Below, piece after piece: positions 33,520-42,442 of a stretch of 64,000 nucleotides of DNA (the stretch's first letter is position 1; each line of letters starts with the position of its first letter). The position numbers and the translations under genes were made by a program. The notes beneath the pieces are model-generated. The model ran no database searches. It worked only from the letters and a program-made list of their open reading frames with translations, and had not been told where the DNA came from. This DNA is from Micromonospora sp. KC606. GTDB lineage: Bacteria > Actinomycetota > Actinomycetes > Mycobacteriales > Micromonosporaceae. The stretch is from assembly GCF_004348675.1 (NCBI RefSeq), contig NZ_SMKN01000003.1:36535-100534 (forward strand), read 5' to 3'.

Positions 33520-35174
33520 GCAGCCCAAACGCCATGCCCGCTAACGCCGCGAACGGCGACATCGCCGCCGGCGTAGCTGACCTGATCGCCAGCCTGGAAG
33601 CAGAGCCGGAGGGTCACGTTGCCCCATCGGTGTACGAGACTGCCCGGCTCGTGGCACTGGCACCGTGGCTCGACGGGCATGCCGAGCGCATCACCTACTT
33701 GTTAGGGGCCCAGCGGGCGGACGGAGGGTGGGGCCCGCCGCAGGGTTACGCGCTGGTTCCGACCTTGAGCGCCACCGAGGCGCTGCTGGCGACCCTTCAA
33801 TCGGGAACAGCGGCGCAACGGGATCACGAGGTAGCCCGGCTGGCCGATGCGGCCACCCGCGGCCTGCAGACGCTCACCACCTGGCTACGCGCAGATCTGC
33901 TGGTGCCGGACACCCCGGGAGCGGACCTCATCGTGCCGTCACTGGTGGCAGCGATCAATCAGCACCTCGCCCATGCGGCAGCACCCTGCCTCGGACCTTG
34001 GCAGGGTGCGCGGCTGGGTCTGCCGGCGGGGATAAACGAAACCCGCCTCCTCAAGGTCCGACACGCGTTGGCGGCCGGAGCCAAGCTACCGGAAAAGCTG
34101 CTGCATTTCCTGGAGGTCCTCGGCCCTGCGGCCCGACGTGCCGCCGGCATCCGCCCGGTGGGGCCCGGGACGGTCGGCGCCTCGCCGGCGGCAACCGCCG
34201 CCTGGATCGCCAGCCATGATGCGCTCACCCCCACCGACCCGGCCGTGGCTTACCTAGCGCGCGTCGCCCGGGGTGGGTCGGTGCCGTGTCCGCTTCCCAT
34301 CACCGTTTTCGAGGCGGCATGGGTCATAAGCGGACTGGCGCGGGCCGGCATGCGGGTAGCGGTGCCCGCAGGCGTTGTGGCGAGGCTGAGCGCTGCGATG
34401 AACCCGAGGGGCACTCCCAGCGGGGCAGGGCTTCCCGCCGACGCGGACACCACTTCGGTGGCGCTGTATGCGCTCGGGCAGCTCGGCCAGCCCATGGAGC
34501 CCAGAGGTTTGTGGGCGTACGAGACCGCGAACGGGTTCTGCACATGGCCGGGGGAGGATGGCTTTTCGGTCACCACCAACGCGCACGTCCTGGACGCCTT
34601 CGGTCAGTACGTGCACAGCAACCCCGAGCCTGCACCACGGTACGTGGCGACCATAGATCGGCTGACGGTGACGCTACGAGAGCACCAGATGCCCGACGGA
34701 CAGTGGCGCGACCGATGGCACGCCTCGCCGTACTACGCCACCATGTGCTGCACCATGGCGCTCAACGACTTCGGCCGCAGGCCCCTGGCGGTCGAGGCGG
34801 TGGCGCGGGCCGTCAACTGGGTCCTGTCCACCCAGAGGTCCGACGGCTCGTGGGGGCTGTGGGACGGCACCGCCGAGGAGACCGCGTACGCGCTGCACGT
34901 GCTCCTGACCGCACGTCCTGAGGCCGCTGGAGTTGGCGCGGCCGCGAGCCGCGGCTACACGTACCTGTGCAGCGCGGCGGGCCAGAGACCCGGTCCTCCC
35001 CTGTGGTATGGCAAAGAGCTCTACCACCCCGCGGCGATCGTCCGCGCCGCGGTGCTCGCCGCGCTCCACCTCGCCTGGCAGCGGCCGGACTTGCCCGCAT
35101 CGACAGTCGCCACGACCGCACCCAAGCCACGACAGGCAGTTGCCAGGGCACTGAGCTCTTTCCATCCTGCCTAG
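33516..35174 (+). CDS. Class II terpene cyclase (prenyl diphosphate or squalene-hopene type fold)
   Basis: A 552-residue alpha/alpha-barrel cyclase. QW-like repeats recur: AQRADGGWGP (about 68-77), EHQMPDGQWRDRW and TQRSDGSWGLWDGT. The general-acid motif reads D309-A-D311-T-T instead of the classical DxDD, a variant seen in some bacterial class II cyclases. Length suits a two-domain (beta-gamma) diphosphate cyclase rather than a 630-residue squalene-hopene cyclase. With the coupled class I synthase it suggests protonation-initiated bicyclisation followed by ionisation, labdane- or drimane-like. No GGPP/FPP synthase gene is in the window. GTG 33516 is favoured by overlap; ATG 33534 is possible. 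Confidence 0.82.
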   Translation: MSSPNAMPANAANGDIAAGVADLIASLEAEPEGHVAPSVYETARLVALAPWLDGHAERITYLLGAQRADGGWGPPQGYALVPTLSATEALLATLQSGTAAQRDHEVARLADAATRGLQTLTTWLRADLLVPDTPGADLIVPSLVAAINQHLAHAAAPCLGPWQGARLGLPAGINETRLLKVRHALAAGAKLPEKLLHFLEVLGPAARRAAGIRPVGPGTVGASPAATAAWIASHDALTPTDPAVAYLARVARGGSVPCPLPITVFEAAWVISGLARAGMRVAVPAGVVARLSAAMNPRGTPSGAGLPADADTTSVALYALGQLGQPMEPRGLWAYETANGFCTWPGEDGFSVTTNAHVLDAFGQYVHSNPEPAPRYVATIDRLTVTLREHQMPDGQWRDRWHASPYYATMCCTMALNDFGRRPLAVEAVARAVNWVLSTQRSDGSWGLWDGTAEETAYALHVLLTARPEAAGVGAAASRGYTYLCSAAGQRPGPPLWYGKELYHPAAIVRAAVLAALHLAWQRPDLPASTVATTAPKPRQAVARALSSFHPA

Positions 35175-35437
35175 CGGTTCGCTTCGACGTGTTGCAGGAC
35201 GAGGACGGCCTGCACGATCGGGGTGGCGCGGCGTGGGCAGCAGCGCAACTTGTCCAGGAGCTTCCGGGTCTTGAGGGTGGCGATGGCTCGTGCGCCACGC
35301 ACACGGATTTTCGCGTGTGCTCGGTTGACCGTCTTCTGCCGGCGCGGTCGGGGCATCGGAGCTCGGTCGACTGCTGTCTTACCTGCAGCCTCGCCCTCAT
35401 CGATCCCCGGGCTCGCCGCACCCGCGCCGGGCTGCAA
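35171..35437 (-). pseudogene. IS5-type transposase C-terminal fragment
   Basis: The minus strand encodes QKTVNRAHAKIRVRGARAIA, then TLKTRKLLDKLRCCPRRATP and IVQAVLVLQ, the C-terminal end of a DDE_Tnp_4-type transposase common in streptomycetes. The N-terminal HTH and the first catalytic aspartates are absent. It sits tail-to-tail against the cyclase gene and separates it from the conservon. Confidence 0.65.
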
Positions 35438-35589
35438 GATCGGCTTGGAAAAGGCTCAGTGATCAGCGACGCTTGAAGGGACGCTTCGGACACTGCTAGC
35501 GTGCCCCGTTGTCGCGCGCCGAAAACCTTGGACGCGCCCAGGTACCACAATTCACCAAGGCTTTATGCCAGGGCCGACTGGACGGTGTA

Positions 35590-38007
35590 ATGCGTTCTCG
35601 CAGTACCAATCTACGCACCAAAGTGGTCGCGGTGTTGGCGTCGCTCACTGCCCTGTGGGCGTTCGCGGCTTGGGTGACCCTCCGGGAGGGCGTTAACCTG
35701 CTCTGGGTCAATACGCTGAACAGCAAGGTGTACGAGCCGAGCGCACCCCTGCTGACGGCATTGCAGGTCGAGCGGCGACTTACCCTGGCCTACCTGGGTA
35801 GCCCAGGCGACAGCCGGGCGCGCACGGCCCTGGGCACGCAGCGGCAAGAGACCGAGCATCTCGCGACGACCTTCAAGGAGTCCGCACAGAGCTGGCAGGC
35901 GGATCTCGCTGGCAGCGCCAGGCTGGCCAGCCAACTCGACGCCACCTACGCCAGCCTGGACGCCCTCGCCACTCTCAGAAAGTCCGTCGACGAGCGCACC
36001 ATCGACCGCACGAGCGCGGCGGCTGCATTCGCTGGCTCGATCGACTCGATCTTCGGTGTCTACCACGCCACCGCGAGCCTCGATGACAAGGAGATCGCGG
36101 GATACGCCGAAGCGCTCATCGGCCTGAACAGGATGTCGGAGGTGATTTCGCAGGAGGACGCGCTCATGAGCGGCGTTCTCGCCAGCGGCCGGATCACCGC
36201 CGTCGAGCAGGTCCAGTTCGCGCAGCTCGTGGGTTACCAGCGATACTCGGGTTCCGAGACTGCGATCAAGCTGTCTCCCGACGATCGCGCCCGATACGAG
36301 CAGATGCTCGCCAGCGAGGCCTTCAGCCGGCTCCGGTCGCTCGAAGACAGGATCGCCCGGGCCGGCGGCACCCGGTCGGTCGTGCCAGTCGAGGCCGCCC
36401 AGTGGCGCACGGCGGTGGACGAGGCTCAGGCCGATCTGCAAGGCGTGGTGACGGCCGGCGGCAGCGGAATCGTGAGTGACGCCACGGGTGTGGCCATCTG
36501 GGTCATTGTCCGACTGACCCTCGCGGCAGGCCTTGGCGCGATCGCCGTCATCGCCTCGATCCTGCTGTCGATCACGACCGCCCGCGCCCTGGTGGCCCAG
36601 CTGCAGCGGCTTCGCGATGCCGCCCACCAGCTCGCCGACGAGCGACTGCCCGGCGTGGTCGCCCGGCTTCGCGCAGGCGAGCAGGTGGACGTCTCTGCAG
36701 AAGCCCCACCACTGGACTTCGGCGACGATGAGATCGGCCAGGTGGGCCAAGCGTTCAACCGCGTCCAGGAGACCGCCATCCGGACCGCAGTGGAGCAGGC
36801 CGAACTACGGCGCAACGTGCGGGAGGTCTTCCTCAACCTCGCCCGACGCACCCAGGCACTCGTGCACCGGCAGGTGACGCTGCTCGACGACATGCAGCGG
36901 CAGGAGGAAGACCCGGACACGCTCGAGGGTCTGTACGGGGTCGACCACCTCGCGACCCGGATGCGGCGCAACGCGGAGAACCTGATCGTGTTGTCAGGAT
37001 CGACGCCCGGCCGCGCGTGGCGAAAGAACGTGCCCATGATCGACGCCGTGCGTGGCGCCGTTCAGGAAGTTGAGGATTACCGGCGGGTCGACGTGCTGCA
37101 CATCGGCTCCGTCAGGCTGGCCGGCCGATCCGTCAGCGATGTGATCCACCTGCTGGCGGAACTGATCGAGAACGCCCTGTCGTTCTCGCCACCGCACACG
37201 CGGGTCACTGTGAAGGGGCAGCTGGTCGGTAGCGGCTATGTGATCGAGATCGAGGATCGCGGTCTCGGCATGAGCCAGGAGGATCTCGCCGCCGCCAACG
37301 CGCAGATCAACAGCCAGAAAGAGTTCAACCTGGCCAACGTCTCTCAACTGGGCCTGTTCGTGGTGAGCAGCCTTTCTCAGCGGCACGGGATCCGCGTGCA
37401 GCTGAAGGAATCACCGTACGGCGGTACGACCGCCGTCGTGCTTATCCCCGCTGAACTCGTGAGCGAAGTCCCCGACAACGAGCTTGCAGCCGCTTCTCGG
37501 GCGGGCCGGCGAGCGCCGGCCGCGGCCGGCCGCGGTGACGGTGATACACAAGCCGGCACCAGCGCGAAGCCTGCCAGCGCGATCAGCCTCGCTGATCCAC
37601 CCGCGCCTGCCCGGCAGCGGAGTGGCCGAGCGTGGAAGGACCTGTCGTCGTCGGTCGAGTCTGAGCCAACCTCGACCGTCACCGGTGCTCGCCCCCCTAC
37701 CGCCGCGGCAGCCCCGTCACCGGATGCCTCATTCACCCCGGGCGGGCTGCCGATGCGGGTGCGCCAGGCAAGCCTCGCGCAACAGTTGCGGGATTCCGCA
37801 GACCCCCGTGCCGGTGAAGTCGCAGACGACGGGGACACGCCCCGAGCGCCGGAGGAAGTGCGCAAGATGATGAGCTCCTACCAGAGCGGTACCCAACGCG
37901 GCCGCACCGACGCCGCGCGCCTGCTCGATGACGAGCCCGGCCAGGCAGGCGACCCCGGCGGTCGCCCGAACGACGTGCCGGCGGCGGATGAGCAGCCCCG
38001 TACCTGA
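35590..38007 (+). CDS. cvnA: Conservon sensor-kinase-like protein CvnA
   Basis: An 805-residue membrane protein with one helix near 12-30, an extracytoplasmic NIT-like helical sensor region to about 295, a second helix (VIVRLTLAAGLGAIAVIASI), a HAMP-like stretch, and a GHKL ATPase domain with HLLAELIENALSFSPPHT (N box), EDRGLGMS (G1) and SQLGLFVVSSLSQRHG (G2). A standard phospho-accepting H-box is not evident, as usual for CvnA. The C-terminal about 170 residues are a Pro/Ala-rich tail. CvnA, B, C and D are thought to form a membrane-bound, GPCR-like signalling complex. Start ATG 35590 precedes the first membrane helix. Confidence 0.92.
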   Translation: MRSRSTNLRTKVVAVLASLTALWAFAAWVTLREGVNLLWVNTLNSKVYEPSAPLLTALQVERRLTLAYLGSPGDSRARTALGTQRQETEHLATTFKESAQSWQADLAGSARLASQLDATYASLDALATLRKSVDERTIDRTSAAAAFAGSIDSIFGVYHATASLDDKEIAGYAEALIGLNRMSEVISQEDALMSGVLASGRITAVEQVQFAQLVGYQRYSGSETAIKLSPDDRARYEQMLASEAFSRLRSLEDRIARAGGTRSVVPVEAAQWRTAVDEAQADLQGVVTAGGSGIVSDATGVAIWVIVRLTLAAGLGAIAVIASILLSITTARALVAQLQRLRDAAHQLADERLPGVVARLRAGEQVDVSAEAPPLDFGDDEIGQVGQAFNRVQETAIRTAVEQAELRRNVREVFLNLARRTQALVHRQVTLLDDMQRQEEDPDTLEGLYGVDHLATRMRRNAENLIVLSGSTPGRAWRKNVPMIDAVRGAVQEVEDYRRVDVLHIGSVRLAGRSVSDVIHLLAELIENALSFSPPHTRVTVKGQLVGSGYVIEIEDRGLGMSQEDLAAANAQINSQKEFNLANVSQLGLFVVSSLSQRHGIRVQLKESPYGGTTAVVLIPAELVSEVPDNELAAASRAGRRAPAAAGRGDGDTQAGTSAKPASAISLADPPAPARQRSGRAWKDLSSSVESEPTSTVTGARPPTAAAAPSPDASFTPGGLPMRVRQASLAQQLRDSADPRAGEVADDGDTPRAPEEVRKMMSSYQSGTQRGRTDAARLLDDEPGQAGDPGGRPNDVPAADEQPRT

Positions 38008-38060
38008 CCCGAGCTGCGAGATCACACTCCCGGCCGTTGGCCGGACAGAAAGAGGACAAC

Positions 38061-38495
38061 GTGGTGCACAGAGAAGCCGCAAGCGCTGACCTGGCCTGGT
38101 TGCTGGACGATCTGGTCGGGCGCGTCAGGCAGGCGGAGAATGCGGTCGTCCTCTCCGTGGACGGCTTGGTGCTCGCCGCCTCACGAGGGCTGAGCCGCGA
38201 CGACGGAGACCATCTGGCGGCCATGGCGGCTGGTATTCAGAGTCTTGCCAGAGGAGGGGCGGAGCGATTCCAAGGTGGCCCCGTCCGGCAGACCATCATC
38301 GAGATGGCGGACCGGTTCCTGTTCGTCACCGCAGCCGGCCGCGGCGCATGTCTCGCGGTGCTGGCCTCCGGCGACGCTGACGTGGGTCTCATCGCCTATG
38401 AGATGGCCATGCTCGTCACCCGGGCGGGCAAGTATCTGGCGTCGCCGGCGCGAAACAGCGATCAGCCGTTTGAGGAGAGTTTGGCGCGCCGATGA
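38061..38495 (+). CDS. cvnB: Conservon roadblock/LC7 protein CvnB
   Basis: A 144-residue roadblock/LC7 domain protein: LAWLLDDLVGRVRQAENAVV, LSVDGLVLAASRGLSRDDGD and a final YEMAMLVTRAGKYL. Roadblock proteins regulate small GTPases, here presumably CvnD. GTG 38061 is 53 bases after cvnA, and the stop overlaps cvnC (ATGA). Confidence 0.93.
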   Translation: MVHREAASADLAWLLDDLVGRVRQAENAVVLSVDGLVLAASRGLSRDDGDHLAAMAAGIQSLARGGAERFQGGPVRQTIIEMADRFLFVTAAGRGACLAVLASGDADVGLIAYEMAMLVTRAGKYLASPARNSDQPFEESLARR

Positions 38496-38884
38496 CCCTT
38501 CCCCCCGACGAATCCGCGCAGGAGCTGTGGGTCGACGACGAAGCCGGCCCGATCGTTCGGCCGTACGCGCTGACGCGTGGGCGAACCCGGCCTACCAAGG
38601 GCAGTCTGCTCGACCTGATCTCGCTCGTGGTTACCGTCCGATCGCCAGCTGAATACGACGTTGGTATAGGACCTGAGCAGCACAAAGTAGTCAGCTTGTG
38701 TCGACGTCCGCTGTCCGTGGCAGAGGTCGCGGCGTACCTCAACCTTCCCATCGGCACCGTGCGGGTGCTTCTCGGTGACCTGCTCGACCGGCAACTCGTC
38801 CAGGTCCGCGAGCCCCGACCGCCGACTGATCTTCCCGACGACAGCATCTTTAAGGCAGTGATCAATGGACTTCGAGCGCTCTGA
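38492..38884 (+). CDS. cvnC: Conservon DUF742 protein CvnC
   Basis: A 130-residue DUF742 protein with PIVRPYALTRGRTRP at the N-terminus and a winged-helix-like C-terminal half, LCRRPLSVAEVAAYLNLPIG then TVRVLLGDLLDRQLVQVREP. It overlaps cvnB by 4 bases and cvnD by 20 bases, the normal conservon arrangement. Molecular role not established. Confidence 0.93.
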   Translation: MTLPPDESAQELWVDDEAGPIVRPYALTRGRTRPTKGSLLDLISLVVTVRSPAEYDVGIGPEQHKVVSLCRRPLSVAEVAAYLNLPIGTVRVLLGDLLDRQLVQVREPRPPTDLPDDSIFKAVINGLRAL

Positions 38885-39476
38885 CGGGCCGGTGGTCGGG
38901 CCTCGCGTACCGACCGCCACCAAAATCCTGATCGCCGGCGGGTTTGGGGTGGGCAAGACCACCATGGTCGGCGCGGTGAGCGAGACCAAACCGCTGCGTA
39001 CGGAGGAAGTGCTCTCCGAGAAGGGCGTTCCGGTCGACGACATCGCCGGCGTGGAGCAGAAGACCACCACGACCGTGGCGATGGACTTCGGCAGGATCAC
39101 CATCAGTGACGATCTGGTGCTCTACCTGTTCGGCACTCCCGGGCAGGACCGGTTCTGGTTCGTCTGGGACGAGTTGGCGCTCGGCGCGCTGGGCGCGATC
39201 GTGCTCGCCGACACCCGCCGGCTGGCCGACTGCTTCCCGTCCGTCGACTACTTCGAGCGGCACGGCACACCGTTCATCGTGGCGGTGAACAGCTTCGAGG
39301 GCGCCCGCCGCTACGACATCGTCGAGGTCAGGGCCGCCCTCGACCTGGATCCGAACGTTCCGGTGATGCTTTGCGACGCCCGTCAACGGCAGTCGAGCAA
39401 AGAGGTGCTGATTGCACTGCTCGAGCACGCGAGGAGGCAGCCCAGCCGGAACCGCAGACCCGAGCCGGTCCAGTAG
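38865..39476 (+). CDS. cvnD: Conservon GTPase CvnD
   Basis: A 203-residue Ras-like/MglA-type GTP-binding protein. The P-loop is GGFGVGKTT (25-33), with a switch region TTTVAMDFGRI and the G3 segment LFGTPGQDRFWFVWDEL. VAVNSFEGAR replaces the classical NKxD motif, as usual for CvnD. It is the last conservon gene; the P450 often found as cvnE downstream is absent here, whereas a P450 lies in the terpene operon upstream. Confidence 0.94.
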   Translation: MDFERSDGPVVGPRVPTATKILIAGGFGVGKTTMVGAVSETKPLRTEEVLSEKGVPVDDIAGVEQKTTTTVAMDFGRITISDDLVLYLFGTPGQDRFWFVWDELALGALGAIVLADTRRLADCFPSVDYFERHGTPFIVAVNSFEGARRYDIVEVRAALDLDPNVPVMLCDARQRQSSKEVLIALLEHARRQPSRNRRPEPVQ

Positions 39477-39536
39477 CGGTCTCGGCCGCACCTTTCAACA
39501 CCGTGAGCGCAGTCGCGGCCGGGATGTGGCGCAACG

Positions 39537-39990
39537 TCACGCACCGGATATCTGGTTGATCGCGTCCACGACGGCACCGGGGTTGTCGCTGGGCACCTCG
39601 TGGCCGCTGTCGGTCGCCGTCACCAGTCTTCCCTTTCTGGACAGGTCGGCCAGTCGTTGCTGGGCGGTCAAGGCAGGCCGGCGTTACACCCCTGTCACGC
39701 CGGAGCACCACCAGTGGCACGTCGGTGAAGGCGTTCCTCGCGCCCTGTAAGGCCGACAAGGTCTGCTCCTGCACGACCGGTAGGTCCAGGTGTTCCTTGG
39801 CCATCACGACCTTCGACCAGGATGGCCTTCCCACCGCGGTCAACAGACCGAGGCGCGGGTCCACGCCGTCGAGCAACACGATCCGGCCACCCTCTTGCCG
39901 GTGCCGACCGGTGTAGCTGAGGACCGGATAGCTGCCGAAGGAGTGCCTTCCGAGCACCACCGGCCGATCCGGGTCCGCGCGGCAAATCAC
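39537..39990 (-). pseudogene. Alpha/beta hydrolase relic
   Basis: Pieces of a lipase-like alpha/beta hydrolase are readable in different minus frames: DPDRPVVLG(R)HSFGSYPVLS around the nucleophile elbow, RIVLLDGVDPRLGLLTAVG, AFTDVPLVVL, and the typical C-terminal TATDSGHEVPSDNPGAVVDA with the catalytic His. Several indels break the frame and the cap/N-terminal region is missing. Non-functional. Confidence 0.65.
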
Positions 39991-40074
39991 CTGTCGAGTT
40001 CCCGGTCGAGTTGCCCGGCGTCACGCGGCCGTCGCTGCGGCTCCGGACTGTCCCCGGCGCCGGGTCGGTCGTAG

Positions 40075-40360
40075 CGGCACACCCGCCGCTCGTCCGGCCC
40101 ACTTGGCGACCTTCCAGGCGTCCGTCCGCACCGAGCCGTCGTCGCCACCGACCGCGATCCACCGGTCGTCCGGAGCGATCGCCACCGCCCACACCATGCC
40201 GGTGTGCCCGGTCAGCTCGCCGAGCCGGCGTCGTGTAACCGGACCCCAAAGCCGTACCGACTTCCGGCCACCGGCGGCGACCCAGCGCACTGGACCGAGC
40301 ACCCGACGATCCTCGACCTCGGGCCGTCGGCGGTGGGCGGCTGCGCTGTCTCGAACTGTT
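40075..40360 (-). pseudogene. WD40-repeat protein relic
   Basis: One complete and one partial WD40 repeat are visible on the minus strand: SVRLWGPVTRRRLGELTGHT, then GMVWAVAIAPDDRWIAVGGD and DGSVR. A WD40 propeller needs several such repeats, so this is a fragment. The remaining bases to 40,523 contain no convincing gene. Confidence 0.55.
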
Positions 40361-40523
40361 CCGAACGCCTCCGAGCAGTTCAGCGGCCTCTTCTGACGCC
40401 TACGTTGACGCTGCGCCAGGCACCGTCCGGTATGGACGGCTGGCGGTTTCGCTCCGGCCTCGCCCGGGTTGGTGACACCGCCGGCAGGGCGTTTCCCCCA
40501 TCCCGTCACCGAGAGGTACGGCC

Positions 40524-42356
40524 ATGCCCCATCCCACCAGCGCAAGACCCGTGCGCCGGGCCACCCGGCACGCCCTGACCGGGTTGCTCGCGCTCATCCT
40601 CACCCTGGCGGGTGCCCTCGTCGCGCCTCCGGCCACCGCAGCCACCGTGGAGCCGCCCCCGGGCACTGAACTGATCAAGAACGGAACGTTCGGCAACGGG
40701 ATCACCGAACCATGGTGGACCCGGCTGGCCGAAACCCAGACGTCGGTCGTCGACGGGCAGCTCCAGATCCGGACCGCAGGGCGGGCCACCCGGGTCTGGG
40801 ACGACGTGGTCGGCCACTTCGATTTCGGGATCACCGCCGGCCGCTCCTACCGCGTGGCGTTCGACGCCTCCGCCAACCTCAACCGACCGATGCGGGTCAC
40901 GGTGTCCCGCGTCGACTCGCCGTACACCTCGGCCTTCGACCGCACCGTGGAGCTGACGGGGACGACGCGCCGGTTCAGCTTCGAGTTCACCGCGCCGTTC
41001 GGCGACCCGAAGGCGGTGCTGCTGCTCCACCTGGGCGCGAGCCCGGCCTCGACGGTCCGCGTGGACAACGTCTCGCTGGTGCCGTTGGCGCCGAACCCGG
41101 CGGCCGACCCGGTGCTGTTCTGGAACGGCGTGCTGCTGGACACCTTCCGGGCGGTCGACGAGCCGCCCACCTCGCTGAGCCGGATCGCCGCGATCATGCA
41201 CACCGCGATGCACGACGCGGCCGTCTCGGTCACCGGCACCGGGCAGCCCTATCGGATGCGGGTGCCGGTCCACTATCCCGGCACCCTGGAGGACGTGGTG
41301 GCGCCCTCGCTGGAGGCCGCGATCAACCAGGCGGCCCACGACAGCCTCCGTGCCCTGTTCACCGGCCGGTCGTTCGGCTCCGCACTGGCCACGGCCACCG
41401 ACCGGCTGCCGTCCGGGCTGAACGCCGACGAGGTCGAGCGGGGCAGAGCGGTCGGCAGCCAGGCGGCCGCCGGCAACGTGGACGCCCGCCGCGCCGACGG
41501 TTCCGCCGACGGGAGCCCGTACGTGCCCGACGGGGTGCCGGGCTCGTGGCGGCCGACCGGCTCCGGAGCGGCCGTCACGCCGAACTGGGGGCGGGTGACC
41601 CCGTTCACGCTGACCTCGCCGGCCCAGTTCCGCCCCGGCCTGCCGGGTGGGTTCGGCAGCTACGCCGCGCTGCTCGGCAGCCAGCTATACGAGGACCAGG
41701 TGACGGAGGTCCGGCTGCTCGGCGGTCGCACGGGCAGCACCCGGACCGCCGAGCAGACGCAGATCGCCTTCTTCTGGGCCAACGACATCGCCGGCACGTA
41801 CAAGCCGCCGGGCCAGCTCCTGGCGCACACCAGGATCGTCGCCGAGCAGCGGAACCTGACCGTTCTGCAGAACGCCCGCCTGTTCGGTCTGGTCTCGCTG
41901 GCCCTGGCCGACGCGGCGATCGTCGCCTGGGGAAGCAAGTACGCCACCCCGATCGACCTGTGGCGACCGGAGTCGGCGATCCACCACGCGGACACCGACG
42001 GTCGGCCCGGTACCCAACCGGACCCGTCCTGGCGGCCCCTGTCTCAGGACCGCGCCGGACAGTCGTTCTCTCCGGCCTTCCCGGCGTACGCCTCCGGGCA
42101 CGCCACCTTCGCCGGCGCCTGGGCGGGTGTGTTGCGCTCCTACTTCGGGACCGACGCGATCCCGTTCACCGGCACGACGGACGATCCCAACGCGGCCGGG
42201 GTGCGGCGGTCGTTCGGCAGCTTCACCCAGGCGGCGCGGGAGAATGCCCGCAGTCGGATCTACCTCGGGGTCCACTTCCAGTTCGACGCGGACGCCGGGA
42301 TCACCGCCGGGCTCGCCGTCGGCGCCCACGTGTACGCCAACCACCTGCGCGGCTAG
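40524..42356 (+). CDS. Secreted vanadium-haloperoxidase/PAP2-like protein with N-terminal carbohydrate-binding-like domain
   Basis: A 610-residue exported protein. The signal peptide has an RRATRH n-region and the hydrophobic core ALTGLLALILTLAGALVAPP, probably cleaved near ATAA. Residues about 48-190 are a beta-sandwich of CBM4/9 type (ELIKNGTFGNGITEPWW through VRVDNVSLVPL). The remaining about 420 residues are a vanadium-chloroperoxidase-like helical domain with DLWRPESAIHHAD, the phosphate/vanadate-loop FPAYASGHATFAGAW, and RIYLGVHFQFDADAG with the apical His. The core resembles bacterial haloperoxidase homologues and acid phosphatases; which activity it has is not decidable by sequence alone. 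Confidence 0.85.
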   Translation: MPHPTSARPVRRATRHALTGLLALILTLAGALVAPPATAATVEPPPGTELIKNGTFGNGITEPWWTRLAETQTSVVDGQLQIRTAGRATRVWDDVVGHFDFGITAGRSYRVAFDASANLNRPMRVTVSRVDSPYTSAFDRTVELTGTTRRFSFEFTAPFGDPKAVLLLHLGASPASTVRVDNVSLVPLAPNPAADPVLFWNGVLLDTFRAVDEPPTSLSRIAAIMHTAMHDAAVSVTGTGQPYRMRVPVHYPGTLEDVVAPSLEAAINQAAHDSLRALFTGRSFGSALATATDRLPSGLNADEVERGRAVGSQAAAGNVDARRADGSADGSPYVPDGVPGSWRPTGSGAAVTPNWGRVTPFTLTSPAQFRPGLPGGFGSYAALLGSQLYEDQVTEVRLLGGRTGSTRTAEQTQIAFFWANDIAGTYKPPGQLLAHTRIVAEQRNLTVLQNARLFGLVSLALADAAIVAWGSKYATPIDLWRPESAIHHADTDGRPGTQPDPSWRPLSQDRAGQSFSPAFPAYASGHATFAGAWAGVLRSYFGTDAIPFTGTTDDPNAAGVRRSFGSFTQAARENARSRIYLGVHFQFDADAGITAGLAVGAHVYANHLRG

Positions 42357-42362
42357 CGCGGG

Positions 42363-42402
42363 GCCCGGCCACCGCGCTCGTCCTCGGGCGCGGTGGCCGG
42401 GC
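42363..42402. terminator. 15-bp hairpin terminator
   Basis: GCCCGGCCACCGCGC (42363-42377) pairs exactly with 42388-42402 over a 10-base loop, seven bases after the haloperoxidase-like gene stop. Confidence 0.75.
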
Positions 42403-42442
42403 GCTCTGTCCATAGTCGGCGGCCGTCGCGTAGGGTGATCCC

